A DNA stretch of 64,000 nucleotides from Fodinibius sp036381435 (GCA_036381435.1 DASVCW010000013.1:1-64000); one strand, 5' to 3'; shown: positions 51,851-60,316, counted from the first letter of the stretch. Translations and numbers: made by a program. Notes: generated by a model from the letters alone, not told the origin.

Positions 51851-53659
51851 ATGATCCAAATTCGCAATTTTTCCATTATCGCTCACATTGATCACGGCAA
51901 ATCTACGCTCGCTGATCGCCTGCTTGAACGCACCGGTACCATTACTGAGCGCGAAATGCAGGAACAGATTCTTGACGACATGGATCTGGAACGCGAGCGC
52001 GGTATCACCATAAAAAGCCATGCCATAAAAATGGATTATACTCGTCCCTCCGGCGAGAAAGTGGTTTTCAATCTTATTGATACCCCCGGTCACGTTGATT
52101 TTGCTTATGAAGTATCACGTGCTTTGAAAGCCTGCGAAGGTGCGCTTTTAGTGGTTGACGCCGCCCAGGGAGTTGAAGCCCAAACCATTTCAACCTTGTA
52201 TCAGGCCATTGAACAGGACTTGGAAATTGTGCCTGTGCTTAATAAAATTGATCTGCCGGGAGCCGACCCGGAAGGAGTGGGACAGCAAATCGTGGACCTA
52301 CTGGGTTGTGATTATGATGAAATTTTACAGGTATCTGGCAAAACGGGGGTAGGGGTTGATGAATTGCTTGAAGCTATCGTAGAACGAATTCCGGGCCCTC
52401 AGCGTGAAACGAAAAAACCGCTTCGTGCCCTGATTTTTGATTCCGTGTTCAATACTTATCGCGGTTCTATCGCCTATGTCCGGGTGATGGAAGGAACCCT
52501 TCGCCAGGGAGATGGCATTCGTTTCATGGCTACCGACAAAGAGTACGATGCCGAAGAGATCGGCTATCTTAAGCTCCAAAAGGAAAAAACCGACAAGCTG
52601 GAAGCCGGTGAAGTGGGGTATCTGGTGGGTAGCGTAAAATCACTGCAGGATGCCCGTGTGGGTGATACGGTTACCACGATTAATAATCCGGCTAAAGAAG
52701 GAATCCCGGGATATCAGGAACCGAAACCGATGGTTTTTAGCGGGCTTTTTCCCACCAATTCCGAAGATTTTGAAGATCTGCGCTCCGCTCTGGAAAAGTT
52801 GCAGTTGAATGATGCTTCTCTCACTTATCAACCTGAAACTTCAAAGGCGTTGGGCTTTGGATTTCGTGCGGGATTCCTGGGTATGCTTCACATGGAAATT
52901 GTGCAGGAACGTCTCGATCGTGAATTTAATATCGACATCATCACTACAGTCCCAAATGTGGAGTACGAAGTGACGATTTCCGACAAGAATAATGAGCAGA
53001 AGACGGTTGTGGTTGATAATCCCAGTGATATGCCTGATCCGGGTAGTGTGGATGCCGTTTATGAGCCATATATTAAAGCCAGCATCATCACTCCCGCTGA
53101 TTATATTGGTCCGGTAATGAAACTGTGCCAGGAAAAACGCGGCAAGTACATCAACCAGTTGCATATGCAGAGCAACCGGGTTGATATCAAGTACGAATTG
53201 CCAATGGCCGAAGTGGTTTTTGATTTCTACGACCGTCTGAAAAGCGGTACCAGGGGTTATGCTTCTTTAGACTATGAATTTCTTGAGTACCGAAAGGGTG
53301 ATCTCGTTCGTTTAGATATCTTATTAAATAACGAGCCCGTAGATGCGTTGTCAAGCATCACCCATAGGGATAAGGCTTATGAGCTGGGCAGGAATCTCTG
53401 TAAAAAGCTTAAAGGACTCATTTCGCAGCATCAGTTCGAAATTCCTATTCAGGCGGCAATCGGTTCACGTGTTATTGCCCGCGAAACCATTCGGGCGATG
53501 CGTAAGGATGTAACGGCAAAATGTTATGGCGGCGATATTTCTCGTAAGCGAAAGCTGCTTGAGAAACAAAAAGAAGGCAAAAAGCGTATGAAGCAAGTAG
53601 GTACGGTGGAAATACCGCAAGAAGCCTTCCTGGCCGTGCTGTCGATGGATGATGATTGA
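51851..53659 (+). CDS. lepA: Elongation factor 4 (LepA)
   Basis: A ribosomal GTPase that back-translocates stalled ribosomes. The G domain shows IAHIDHGKSTLADRLLERTG, the switch with ERGITIKSH, DTPGHVDF, NKIDLPGADP and SGKTG. Its LepA-specific C-terminal domain has KAKCYGGDISRKRKLLEKQKEGKKRMK-like residues near the end (TAKCYGGDISRKRKLL). I chose ATG 51851 (MIQIRNFSI) over a TTG at 51830. About 602 residues, normal for the family. Confidence 0.96.
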   Translation: MIQIRNFSIIAHIDHGKSTLADRLLERTGTITEREMQEQILDDMDLERERGITIKSHAIKMDYTRPSGEKVVFNLIDTPGHVDFAYEVSRALKACEGALLVVDAAQGVEAQTISTLYQAIEQDLEIVPVLNKIDLPGADPEGVGQQIVDLLGCDYDEILQVSGKTGVGVDELLEAIVERIPGPQRETKKPLRALIFDSVFNTYRGSIAYVRVMEGTLRQGDGIRFMATDKEYDAEEIGYLKLQKEKTDKLEAGEVGYLVGSVKSLQDARVGDTVTTINNPAKEGIPGYQEPKPMVFSGLFPTNSEDFEDLRSALEKLQLNDASLTYQPETSKALGFGFRAGFLGMLHMEIVQERLDREFNIDIITTVPNVEYEVTISDKNNEQKTVVVDNPSDMPDPGSVDAVYEPYIKASIITPADYIGPVMKLCQEKRGKYINQLHMQSNRVDIKYELPMAEVVFDFYDRLKSGTRGYASLDYEFLEYRKGDLVRLDILLNNEPVDALSSITHRDKAYELGRNLCKKLKGLISQHQFEIPIQAAIGSRVIARETIRAMRKDVTAKCYGGDISRKRKLLEKQKEGKKRMKQVGTVEIPQEAFLAVLSMDDD

Positions 53660-53689
53660 TTAAATTCCGTGTTAGTGGAAATATGTTCC

Positions 53690-53737
53690 CCTTTTTCCGA
53701 AGGAATCCCTATGGGGAAGGGGGCGCAGGGGGATGGC
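53690..53737. repeat. Copy of the CCCCCTGCGCCCCC repeat between lepA and the next gene
   Basis: GAAGGAATCCCTATGGGGAAGG followed by GGGCGCAGGGGGATGGCC is a reverse-orientation, slightly degenerate copy. A frame can be read straight through it into the next gene, which would put repeat-derived residues at its N terminus; I reject that start. Confidence 0.7.
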
Positions 53738-53775
53738 CTTCGGCGAAAACTTCAAAAAAATATTATAAACTTTTT

Positions 53776-54399
53776 ATGACTAACAAACCTCTTTCCAAAA
53801 CCAAAAAACAAATGCGCAATTCATTTTACTCCTTCCTTTTCACCCTGTTCTTTGTCCTTATTTCTTCTACTGCCTTCGCGCAGTTCGAAGTGCCGGAATT
53901 TGAAAAGATTACCGAAGATCGCCGCGAGTGGTTTATGGATAAGTTTGCAGATATAAAGTGGACCGGTCGCGGTTTGTATGAAAATACAGCGATTGATGAC
54001 CTTAACACCGGAAAAATTCGCGCCCGGTTGAAAGCGGCCTTTGGTGAACCCACTAAAAGCCTTGAAGATTTAATTGATAACAGTGATTTTCGTCCCGCTC
54101 AGGCCATTCAGTTTGAATACTGGTTTGTAGTAAACGACAGTATACCCTTGCTGATTCTTGATGTGGATGGCCCGTTCAGCAACGGCTTGGTTTATGGCGG
54201 CGCGAGTAAATACATTGATTTGATGCCACAAATTAAACGAGCATTTTCTAATAAACTGATGTCCGTTGATTCTTTATCTTCCTATCAGGATTACTACTAC
54301 TCACCTGAACGTGAGCAATGGTTTAATGTGATGTATATTAATGATCAACTAAAAACTGAAAAAATCGAGGCTCCCGAAGGCATGGAGATTGATTTTTAA
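53776..54399 (+). CDS. Secreted protein of unknown function
   Basis: From ATG 53776 the product has about 207 residues, beginning MTNKPLSKTKKQMRNSFY then a hydrophobic signal segment SFLFTLFFVLISSTAFAQ; a second ATG at 53812 gives a shorter, more typical signal peptide. The mature part is soluble, with WFMDKFADIKWTGRG, FGEPTKSLEDLID and a YYYSPEREQWFNVMYI block. No family was recognised. It precedes lepB by 22 bp, so co-transcription is likely. An exported protein next to its signal peptidase is merely suggestive. Confidence 0.7.
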   Translation: MTNKPLSKTKKQMRNSFYSFLFTLFFVLISSTAFAQFEVPEFEKITEDRREWFMDKFADIKWTGRGLYENTAIDDLNTGKIRARLKAAFGEPTKSLEDLIDNSDFRPAQAIQFEYWFVVNDSIPLLILDVDGPFSNGLVYGGASKYIDLMPQIKRAFSNKLMSVDSLSSYQDYYYSPEREQWFNVMYINDQLKTEKIEAPEGMEIDF

Positions 54400-54421
54400 C
54401 AAATTGGATTTGGGGTAACTC

Positions 54422-55492
54422 TTGGCAAAAAAAGATTCAGTAGAAGAACTAAATAATAAAGAGAACGAGCAGGCAAAAAGTTGGCTGAGGGAATGGGCAG
54501 ATGCGTTACTGTTTGCTGCTATCGCCGCCATCATCATTCGTACTTTCTTTTTTGAAGCCTATCGCATTCCCACCCCGTCAATGGAAGAAACGCTGCTTAC
54601 GGGTGATTTTCTGATCGTCTCCAAAATCAGCTATGGTCCGCGCACCCCGATGGTTCTTGGAATTCCCTTCACCAATATTTATCTCCCCGGCGTTGTTTTC
54701 CCCTGGACTCGCCTGCCGGGCTTCACCGAAGTTGAACGTAATGATATTGTCGTATTTAATTATCCGATAGATCTGGGGCCCACATCTACTAAAACTAATT
54801 ACATTAAACGCTGCATAGGCCTGCCGGGCGATACACTTTCTATCGAAGATAAACAAGTATTTGTGAACGGGGAGAGGGCTGAGCACTTTCCCGGCATACA
54901 GCAAACTTATTTAGTAAACGTTCAGGAAAATGTTCGGTTAAGCCCTGCAAAGGTTGAAGCCGCAGGAGGCACTATATTCAGCTTGCATGCACCGGGAAGT
55001 TACCGGGTGAATTTGACAAAATCAGAGGCTGCTGAAATTAATCAATGGCCTGAAGTAGAAAGTGTAGAACCTTTTGTTCTGCCGGAAGATTTGAATGAAT
55101 ATAACCGGTTGGATTTTAGCTTTTCATCCGGATTTGTCAATCATCACCAGTTGCCGTCCATTGTTATTCCGTTTGAAGGACAAACGGTAACCCTCACACC
55201 GGAAAACTGGCATATTTATGAATTGATTGTCCGTCGTTACGAAGAGAATCAGGTTGAAATAAAAGACGGACAGTTCATTATCAATGGAGAGCCAACCAAT
55301 CAATATACCATCGAACAGGATTACTATTTTATGATGGGTGATAACCGGGATAACAGCGAAGACAGCCGATTTTGGGGATTCGTACCCGAAACGCATATTG
55401 TAGGTAAGGCCGGAATTATCTACTTCTCGTGGGACAGTGAACGATTTATGCCCCGTTTCGATCGGATTCTGGATTTTATTCATAAAGATTAA
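54422..55492 (+). CDS. lepB: Signal peptidase I
   Basis: Membrane serine protease that removes Sec/Tat signal peptides. It has an N-terminal TM helix (LLFAAIAAIIIRTFFFEAYRI) and the catalytic Ser in IPTPSMEETLLTGD near residue 58. The catalytic Lys is in YIKRCIGLPGDTLS, and box E is GDNRDNSEDSRFWGFVP near 319. At 356 residues it is much longer than the minimal family; about 150 residues between boxes D and E (roughly 160-300) form an insertion, a feature I associate with Bacteroidota-type enzymes. Start: TTG 54422, no ATG fits. Confidence 0.94.
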   Translation: MAKKDSVEELNNKENEQAKSWLREWADALLFAAIAAIIIRTFFFEAYRIPTPSMEETLLTGDFLIVSKISYGPRTPMVLGIPFTNIYLPGVVFPWTRLPGFTEVERNDIVVFNYPIDLGPTSTKTNYIKRCIGLPGDTLSIEDKQVFVNGERAEHFPGIQQTYLVNVQENVRLSPAKVEAAGGTIFSLHAPGSYRVNLTKSEAAEINQWPEVESVEPFVLPEDLNEYNRLDFSFSSGFVNHHQLPSIVIPFEGQTVTLTPENWHIYELIVRRYEENQVEIKDGQFIINGEPTNQYTIEQDYYFMMGDNRDNSEDSRFWGFVPETHIVGKAGIIYFSWDSERFMPRFDRILDFIHKD

Positions 55493-55512
55493 AGGCTTCC
55501 TCAGCCAAACCT

Positions 55513-56067
55513 ATGCGGGCGGAAACAAAATGGGTAAGTCTAACCTTATGTGCTGTATTTGTAGCTCTTACCGCCGTTTTTGCCCAAATTGAAATTCCTT
55601 TGCCTTACGTTCCCATCAGCGGACAAACATTAGCAGTGGGCTTAACAGCCATTGTAGTCGGCAGCCGATTGGGTGCTCTTACCATGCTTTGTTATGTTGC
55701 CCTTGGAGCTGCGGGTGCGCCTGTTTTTGCCGGTTTTGGCAGTGGAATGCAGGTCTTGGCAGGCCCTACAGGAGGGTATATTCTCGGATTTATATTCGCA
55801 GCATTTGTAACAGGCTTCATGTTAGAGAAAAACGGCTTTACGTTAAAAATGGCGCTGTTTGCTAACATTATCGGGATGATGATCATCCTTATATTTGGAG
55901 TGATCCGGCTAAAATACGTAACAGGTTTGGGCTGGAATGAGGCACTTGCTGCCGGTGTTTATCCATTTGTCATCACCGGCGTAATAAAGGCATTCTTAGC
56001 CGGAGGTATTGGAATTGCAGTCAGAAGAAAGCTTGAAGAGAGAAGGAGTTATCTAAGGAAACTATAA
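55513..56067 (+). CDS. bioY: Biotin transporter BioY (ECF S component)
   Basis: A 184-residue protein with about six TM helices and the BioY signature LTAVFAQIEIPLPYVPISGQTLAVGLTAI, then LGALTMLCYVALGAAGAPVFAGFGSGMQVLAGPTGGY. BioY binds biotin and works alone or with an ECF energising module (EcfA/A'/T); no such module is in this window. It follows lepB by 20 bp on the same strand, and the convergent channel gene follows immediately. Confidence 0.93.
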   Translation: MRAETKWVSLTLCAVFVALTAVFAQIEIPLPYVPISGQTLAVGLTAIVVGSRLGALTMLCYVALGAAGAPVFAGFGSGMQVLAGPTGGYILGFIFAAFVTGFMLEKNGFTLKMALFANIIGMMIILIFGVIRLKYVTGLGWNEALAAGVYPFVITGVIKAFLAGGIGIAVRRKLEERRSYLRKL

Positions 56068-56907
56068 CTATGAATTCTTTTGTCTTCGTAGCTCCGCACG
56101 CAATTCCGCAATTTCCGCCCGGAGGGCATCGATCGATCTTACCCCGGCCAGTTCAGCATCCTCCCTTTCGGCATCACGGCCAACAAAAAAGGTAGCCAGC
56201 GCTGCTGTAATGTAACCAAACACTCCGAACCCATACAGCGACAGAAAAAAACAAAGTATACGCCCTGACGCTGTATGAGGCCAATATTCTGATCCAAGTG
56301 TGGTTAGAATCATGGCAGTCCACCAGAGAGCTTCCCCATAGTTATCAAAGCCGCTTTCGCCCGGAGCTTCCATTTCAAAACTGTACATGCCGGCAGCACC
56401 GGCCAGCACAACGATCAGCGTTAAAGCTAATACGTAACCAAAACCACGCCGGCGCATGGTAGAGCCGAGTGCTTGCATCCCGCGATTGATTGAACTGATC
56501 AGGCGTAACATTCGCAAGCTGCGAGAAAGACTGACCAGCCGGGACAGACGCGCTACCCGCAGAATGGCAAAGACCCGGAATACCCGCAGGGCCGGGGCCA
56601 GCAGGGAAATCGTCTTCAACCAGTTTTGTTTGAGATAGGCCAGCTTATCCGGTGCGAGGGTAATACCTATGGCAAATTCAAAAACAAAAAGAGCCCAAAT
56701 GATGTACCCGCTTATCTCCAGCAGCGGCGTGAGTCCCCAGATAATCTCTGCGACAAACAACCCGAGCCAGACGAAGGCGAGCACCAGCATCGGTATCTCC
56801 AGCCAATCCTGTATCCGTTCCAGCAGCGACTGGCGCTCAGTTATTATTTTCTTTTCAAGGTCTGGTCTCTCTTCGATCATGAGTTTGCCCTCAAACAGGG
56901 ATTTCAT
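56068..56907 (-). CDS. Voltage-gated-channel-like ion transporter with a non-canonical pore
   Basis: A six-helix (S1-S6) channel: LAFVWLGLFVAEIIW (S1), an Arg-rich S4 with regular Arg spacing (RVFRVFAILRVARLSRLVSLSRSLRMLRLI), S5 LALTLIVVLAGAAGMYSFE and the pore helix GEALWWTAMILTTLGSEYWP. The filter reads TTLGSEYWP where K+ channels have TVGYGD, so the selectivity is uncertain. A C-terminal coiled coil (DALRAEIAELRAELRRQK) probably tetramerises it. The 279-residue length is typical of bacterial Kv-like channels. It ends 1 bp from bioY on the opposite strand. Confidence 0.85.
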   Translation of the reverse strand: MKSLFEGKLMIEERPDLEKKIITERQSLLERIQDWLEIPMLVLAFVWLGLFVAEIIWGLTPLLEISGYIIWALFVFEFAIGITLAPDKLAYLKQNWLKTISLLAPALRVFRVFAILRVARLSRLVSLSRSLRMLRLISSINRGMQALGSTMRRRGFGYVLALTLIVVLAGAAGMYSFEMEAPGESGFDNYGEALWWTAMILTTLGSEYWPHTASGRILCFFLSLYGFGVFGYITAALATFFVGRDAEREDAELAGVRSIDALRAEIAELRAELRRQKNS

Positions 56908-57023
56908 CAGCCAAACGATGTATTTTCCCGATTACGACTTGATGTCATTAACTGTGTTGAAGCTCGGATAGTTTCTTAAGAGACATTGGAGGAGAGAGCA
57001 TGATCTTACACTCTCTTAACTGT

Positions 57024-57150
57024 GAAGGAGTGGACTATAGGATCCCTTCAGACACTCCTGAACCCGACGGGAGTACATACAGAACTCAGGAGCCAGAATC
57101 CGGAAGCCAGAAGGTCCTTATTCTGAATTCTATCTCCCGGCTTCTGAATA
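57024..57150. repeat. Repeat-filled gap (GGAGT/ACTCC and TTCTGAATTC words)
   Basis: CACTCCTGAACCCGACGGGAGT (57053-57074) is a member of the GGAGT/ACTCC hairpin family. It is followed by the word block CAGGAGCCAGAATCCGGAAGCC and CTTATTCTGAATTCTATCTCC up to the VOC gene. Not coding. Confidence 0.5.
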
Positions 57151-57537
57151 CTATTTTACCTCTTCAACCACTGACAAAATATTCCCCGCCGGATCTTTAA
57201 ACCATGCGACCAAAGGATTTCCACCACGGACTATGCCTTTTTCATCCTGGCTGAATCCCTCGTATGTTTCGAATTGTGCCCCACGTTCGATAAGTTTATC
57301 TACTGCTTCTTCAATATCATCAACAGGAAAGTTGAGAACAGTAAAGTTTGCGGGTTGATGAGCATCACCTTTGGAATAGATCAGGATATCATGCCCGTTC
57401 GCGAAGTGTAAGTTTAGCAGGCCATCCATTTCGGGTACCTCAGAAACCTCAAGCCCGAGTGTTTGTCCATAAAACTCTTTGGCTTCTTCTATATCATTTA
57501 CAGAAAAACTGCTGAATGCTTTGGTGTTTTTAAACAT
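57151..57537 (-). CDS. VOC-superfamily (glyoxalase-fold) protein
   Basis: A 128-residue vicinal-oxygen-chelate protein: FSSFSVNDIEEAKEFYGQTLGLEV opens the first betaalphabetabetabeta unit, and PLVAWFKDPAGNILSVVEE closes the second. Function in such single-domain members (bleomycin resistance, glyoxalase-like, dioxygenase-like) cannot be told. Metal-ligand His/Glu are sparse: HD in GHDILIYS and E at the end. It begins a run of minus-strand genes of small families (57.1-63.1 kb). Confidence 0.8.
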   Translation of the reverse strand: MFKNTKAFSSFSVNDIEEAKEFYGQTLGLEVSEVPEMDGLLNLHFANGHDILIYSKGDAHQPANFTVLNFPVDDIEEAVDKLIERGAQFETYEGFSQDEKGIVRGGNPLVAWFKDPAGNILSVVEEVK

Positions 57538-57544
57538 GATATAA

Positions 57545-57606
57545 TAATTAGAATTCAGTATTCAGAATCCAGAAGCTTTTATTCTGACTTCTGACTCCTG
57601 AACTCC
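57545..57606. repeat. Word-like micro-repeat (TTCAGTATTCAGAATCCAGAAG, TTCTGACTTCTGACTCC)
   Basis: A block of short near-repeats, such as ATTCAGTATTCAGAATCC then ATTCTGACTTCTGACTCC, separates two VOC genes. It is of the same kind as the blocks at 57088-57150 and 37381-37412. Confidence 0.45.
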
Positions 57607-57625
57607 TATTTATATTGATCATAAT

Positions 57626-58543
57626 TCATCGGGCCTGCTGCAGCCTTTTTATATCAAGCTTCTTCATCTGCATCATGGCTTCCATGGCTTCTTTGGAATC
57701 AATCAGCTCCATGATATTTTCGGGCACGATCTGCCAGGAAATGCCGAATTTGTCTTTCAACCAGCCGCACACTTCTGATTCGGGTACTGCTGAAAGTTTT
57801 TCCCAAAAATAATCGATTTCCTCCTGATCTTTGCAAGATACATAAAATGAAAGGGCTTCATTAAAATCGAAATCGTGCACATCTTCCGGGCTGTCCATCG
57901 CTGCAAACCATTGCCCTTCGAGCATAAAATCGGCAAAAGCAGTTTTTCCCTTATGTTCGGGTTCTTCATATGGGAAGGCCATTCCTTCTTTAGCATCGTC
58001 AAAAACGCTCGTATAAAAATCTATCGCTTCTTTGGTCTTCCCTGACTTTTCACCGGTAAACAGTAATGAGGGGATGATTTTCGGCCGCCAGTCGCCTTCG
58101 GATTTGGACAAAATTACCTGCCAGGAAACCCCGTATTTGTCTTCTATCCAGCCGTATTTTTCGCTGAAATCATATTTGTCTAAAGGCATTAACACCTTTC
58201 CGCCTTCGGAAAGCTTTTGCCACATTTCGTCCACTTCGACTTCAGTCTCACAGTTAATAAAAAAGGAAATGGAAGGAGTGGGCTTGAACTGTGCCCCGCC
58301 GTTCAGGCCCACAAACTGATATCCTTCTATATCAAAGGCCACTGTTAACACGCTTCCTTTGGGTTTGTTGGAAGGGGTCTCTGTTTTGTAATAGGTGGTT
58401 TCTTTGATGTTCGAATTCCTAAAAATTGAAGTATAAAACTTTGCGGCTTCTTCTGCCTGGTCATCGAACCAGATGCACGCGGTGATTTGATTCAGTTTTG
58501 TTGCTCTTGATTCTGCTACAGCTTTTGTTTGAGTATCTTTCAT
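57626..58543 (-). CDS. Tandem PhnB-like VOC protein (two 3-demethylubiquinone-9 3-methyltransferase-like domains)
   Basis: A 305-residue protein with two similar domains, each of PhnB/YjdN type. The first runs about 15-145 (ITACIWFDDQAEEAAKFYTSIF ... GWIEDKYGVSWQVILS). The second is about 155-280 (IDFYTSVFDDAKEGM ... CGWLKDKFGISWQIVPE). The fused C-terminal tail is helical (EAMEAMMQMKKLDIKRLQQA). Pfam calls this domain 3-dmu-9_3-mt; the catalytic role is unknown. It is one of several VOC proteins here. Confidence 0.82.
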   Translation of the reverse strand: MKDTQTKAVAESRATKLNQITACIWFDDQAEEAAKFYTSIFRNSNIKETTYYKTETPSNKPKGSVLTVAFDIEGYQFVGLNGGAQFKPTPSISFFINCETEVEVDEMWQKLSEGGKVLMPLDKYDFSEKYGWIEDKYGVSWQVILSKSEGDWRPKIIPSLLFTGEKSGKTKEAIDFYTSVFDDAKEGMAFPYEEPEHKGKTAFADFMLEGQWFAAMDSPEDVHDFDFNEALSFYVSCKDQEEIDYFWEKLSAVPESEVCGWLKDKFGISWQIVPENIMELIDSKEAMEAMMQMKKLDIKRLQQAR

Positions 58544-58744
58544 TTTTGTTCACCTTTTTCTTTAATGGGTGTTTTTAAGAGCGGCCGGTTTATAAGCCGG
58601 GCATCTGCTTAAGTTTCTACCACAATTTTGTTAAAACAATCAGCAGTTACAATAGGCATAAATGACAACATCAAGGGGTATTTATGACAAGTATCTTCGT
58701 GCAGTTTTGCCATAATTAATACAAAATATTTGCGAACTTCATTA

Positions 58745-59155
58745 TTATTCCTTTGGCATCTTACTCTGGTCCATATGGAGCACATTCCAGCGGTGGCCAT
58801 CCAAGTCTGTGAAAGCGCAACCATACATCCAGCCTTGGTTTTCGGCAGGTTTACTAAAAACTGAACCGCCCGCTTCTTCCACCTTTTTTGCAAGTTCATC
58901 CACTTCATCCCGGCTTTCGGCATCAAAGGAAAACACTGTCTCGGAGGAACTTTCGGTATCTGTTATGTTGTGCTGAATAAAGTTTTTGAACTTGCTTTCA
59001 ACAACAAGCATCACTACCACTTTTTTCTCCCCAACTTCCATAGCAGCCATATCTTCAGTTTCCCGGTCTTTAAAGGAAAACCCGATTTGGGTAAAAAATT
59101 CTTTCGATTTTTTTATGTCTTTCACCGGTAGGTTGATCCATATATCTTTTGTCAT
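58745..59155 (-). CDS. VOC-superfamily (glyoxalase-like) protein
   Basis: A 136-residue protein with one glyoxalase unit: INLPVKDIKKSKEFFTQIGFSFKD at the start and WMYGCAFTDLDGHRWNVLHMD at the end. The same layout occurs in the 61078-61485 protein (FVNLPVKDLDKSKAFYEQLGF ... DGHIWEVLWMD), so these two are paralogues. Acts perhaps in resistance or detoxification; no substrate can be assigned. Confidence 0.8.
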   Translation of the reverse strand: MTKDIWINLPVKDIKKSKEFFTQIGFSFKDRETEDMAAMEVGEKKVVVMLVVESKFKNFIQHNITDTESSSETVFSFDAESRDEVDELAKKVEEAGGSVFSKPAENQGWMYGCAFTDLDGHRWNVLHMDQSKMPKE

Positions 59156-59182
59156 GATTATTCCGTTTTTTACTAAAGTTAA

Positions 59183-59560
59183 CTATTTCTGTTTGTTTAC
59201 CTTCATCCTTGTCATGTTCTCTTCCGCCCGGAATTTTACCATATCGCTTTTCAAGTCCAGCGGCATTGGTTCATTCAGCGGGAATTTGACCGATCCTTTG
59301 GCTGGTTCATATGGAGGCAGTTCTTCCGGGAAAGCTGTAATGCCGGAAGGCGTGGGATAAAAACCGATGTGATGCTTATGAGCTGCAAAATGTACTAAAA
59401 TCCCATTCAGCCTAAAGGTTGGCATTTGATAACTAATTACTTCTTCTGCCTCAGGCACTGCTTTTTGAATAATTCTCCTGATTTGTTCTAACACCTCCTG
59501 CACATCTTCTGGGAATGCGCTGATGTATTCATCAATGGATTTGAAATCTGTTTTTGCCAT
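59183..59560 (-). CDS. DUF1801 protein (YdhG-like)
   Basis: A 125-residue protein with the DUF1801 pattern: MAKTDFKSIDEYISAFPEDVQEVLEQIRRIIQK, PEAEEVISYQMPTFRLNG and HIGFYPTPSGITAFPEELPPY. B. subtilis YdhG/FrataxinLike members bind iron (Fra), but most DUF1801 proteins are uncharacterised. It lies in the cluster of small stress families. Confidence 0.78.
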   Translation of the reverse strand: MAKTDFKSIDEYISAFPEDVQEVLEQIRRIIQKAVPEAEEVISYQMPTFRLNGILVHFAAHKHHIGFYPTPSGITAFPEELPPYEPAKGSVKFPLNEPMPLDLKSDMVKFRAEENMTRMKVNKQK

Positions 59561-59593
59561 ATTATTTGAGATTCATATAATTCATTGCCGGGC

Positions 59594-60139
59594 TTATTTT
59601 GTATATGTTAAAACAACACCACCTGTTGAAAGCTGTTGTGTAGAAACCAAAGATAAATTTTTTGGTGACATTCCCTGTCTGAACAAAGGTCGTCCACTGC
59701 CCAAAATAACCGGAGCTATTCCAATGCGATATTCGTCAAATAGATTATCGTTGATAAATGCCTCGGAAAGGTTGGCACTGCCAAAAACGTACATATCCTT
59801 GTCGTTTTGAGCTTTCAGTTTAGAAATTTCGGCAGAAGCGTTCTCTTTAATTAAGGTAGAGTTATTCCAGTCAACCGATTTTAACGTTTTAGAAAAAATG
59901 AGCTTGGGAATCTTATTCATTAATTCGGCAATTTTTCCTTCTGCTTTGGTCCAGTGGGTTGCCATTCCTTCATAGGTTACTCGTCCGAAAATGAGATAAT
60001 CTGCTGACTTTAATTGTTCAATGCTAAGTTTCTCGAGTTCATGGCCCCAAATTGTTTCGTGAAACGATAAGTCCCAATTTTGATTTCCTTCAAAATATCC
60101 ATCAAGGGTAATGATATTCCACATTATTAGTTTTCTCAT
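59594..60139 (-). CDS. Dihydrofolate reductase-like (RibD C-terminal) family protein
   Basis: A 181-residue protein of the RibD C-terminal/DHFR-like fold: MRKLIMWNIITLDGYFEGNQNWDL, LIFGRVTYEGMATHW, KLIFSKTLKSVDWNNSTLIKE, and YVFGSANLSEAFINDNLFDEYRIGIAPVILGSGRPLF. The start MRKL and TLDGY(F/S) motif are shared with the 60330-60932 protein. NADPH-dependent reduction is a family-level guess. The ATG at 60139 is clean. Confidence 0.83.
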   Translation of the reverse strand: MRKLIMWNIITLDGYFEGNQNWDLSFHETIWGHELEKLSIEQLKSADYLIFGRVTYEGMATHWTKAEGKIAELMNKIPKLIFSKTLKSVDWNNSTLIKENASAEISKLKAQNDKDMYVFGSANLSEAFINDNLFDEYRIGIAPVILGSGRPLFRQGMSPKNLSLVSTQQLSTGGVVLTYTK

Positions 60140-60230
60140 ATTGTATCGTCAATTTAGCAGTTAATAATATGATGGCAGGTCTTACGGGTTTAACTTTCCT
60201 TGCTGGTTTGTTAAAAAATTCTTACAACGT

Positions 60231-60316
60231 TCCAAGGGAATGATACTCCCGCTCTCTGGGTTCAGGAGTGCCCCGAAGGAATCCGCCAGTTGGCGGACAA
60301 CTCCTTCACAGCCAAG
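60231..60316. repeat. Repeat block with a TCCGCCA/TGGCGGA hairpin
   Basis: A perfect 7 bp pair TCCGCCA (60282-60288) and TGGCGGA (60291-60297), with a 2 nt loop, is nested in GGAGTGCCCCGAAGG and CAACTCCTTC words of the GGAGT/ACTCC family. It lies between the two DHFR-like genes. Confidence 0.6.

Noticed and set aside
58609..58926. A 105-codon minus-strand frame overlapping the VOC gene at 58745-59155
   Set aside because: It reads out of frame with the VOC protein and shows no family features; only the VOC frame is supported.
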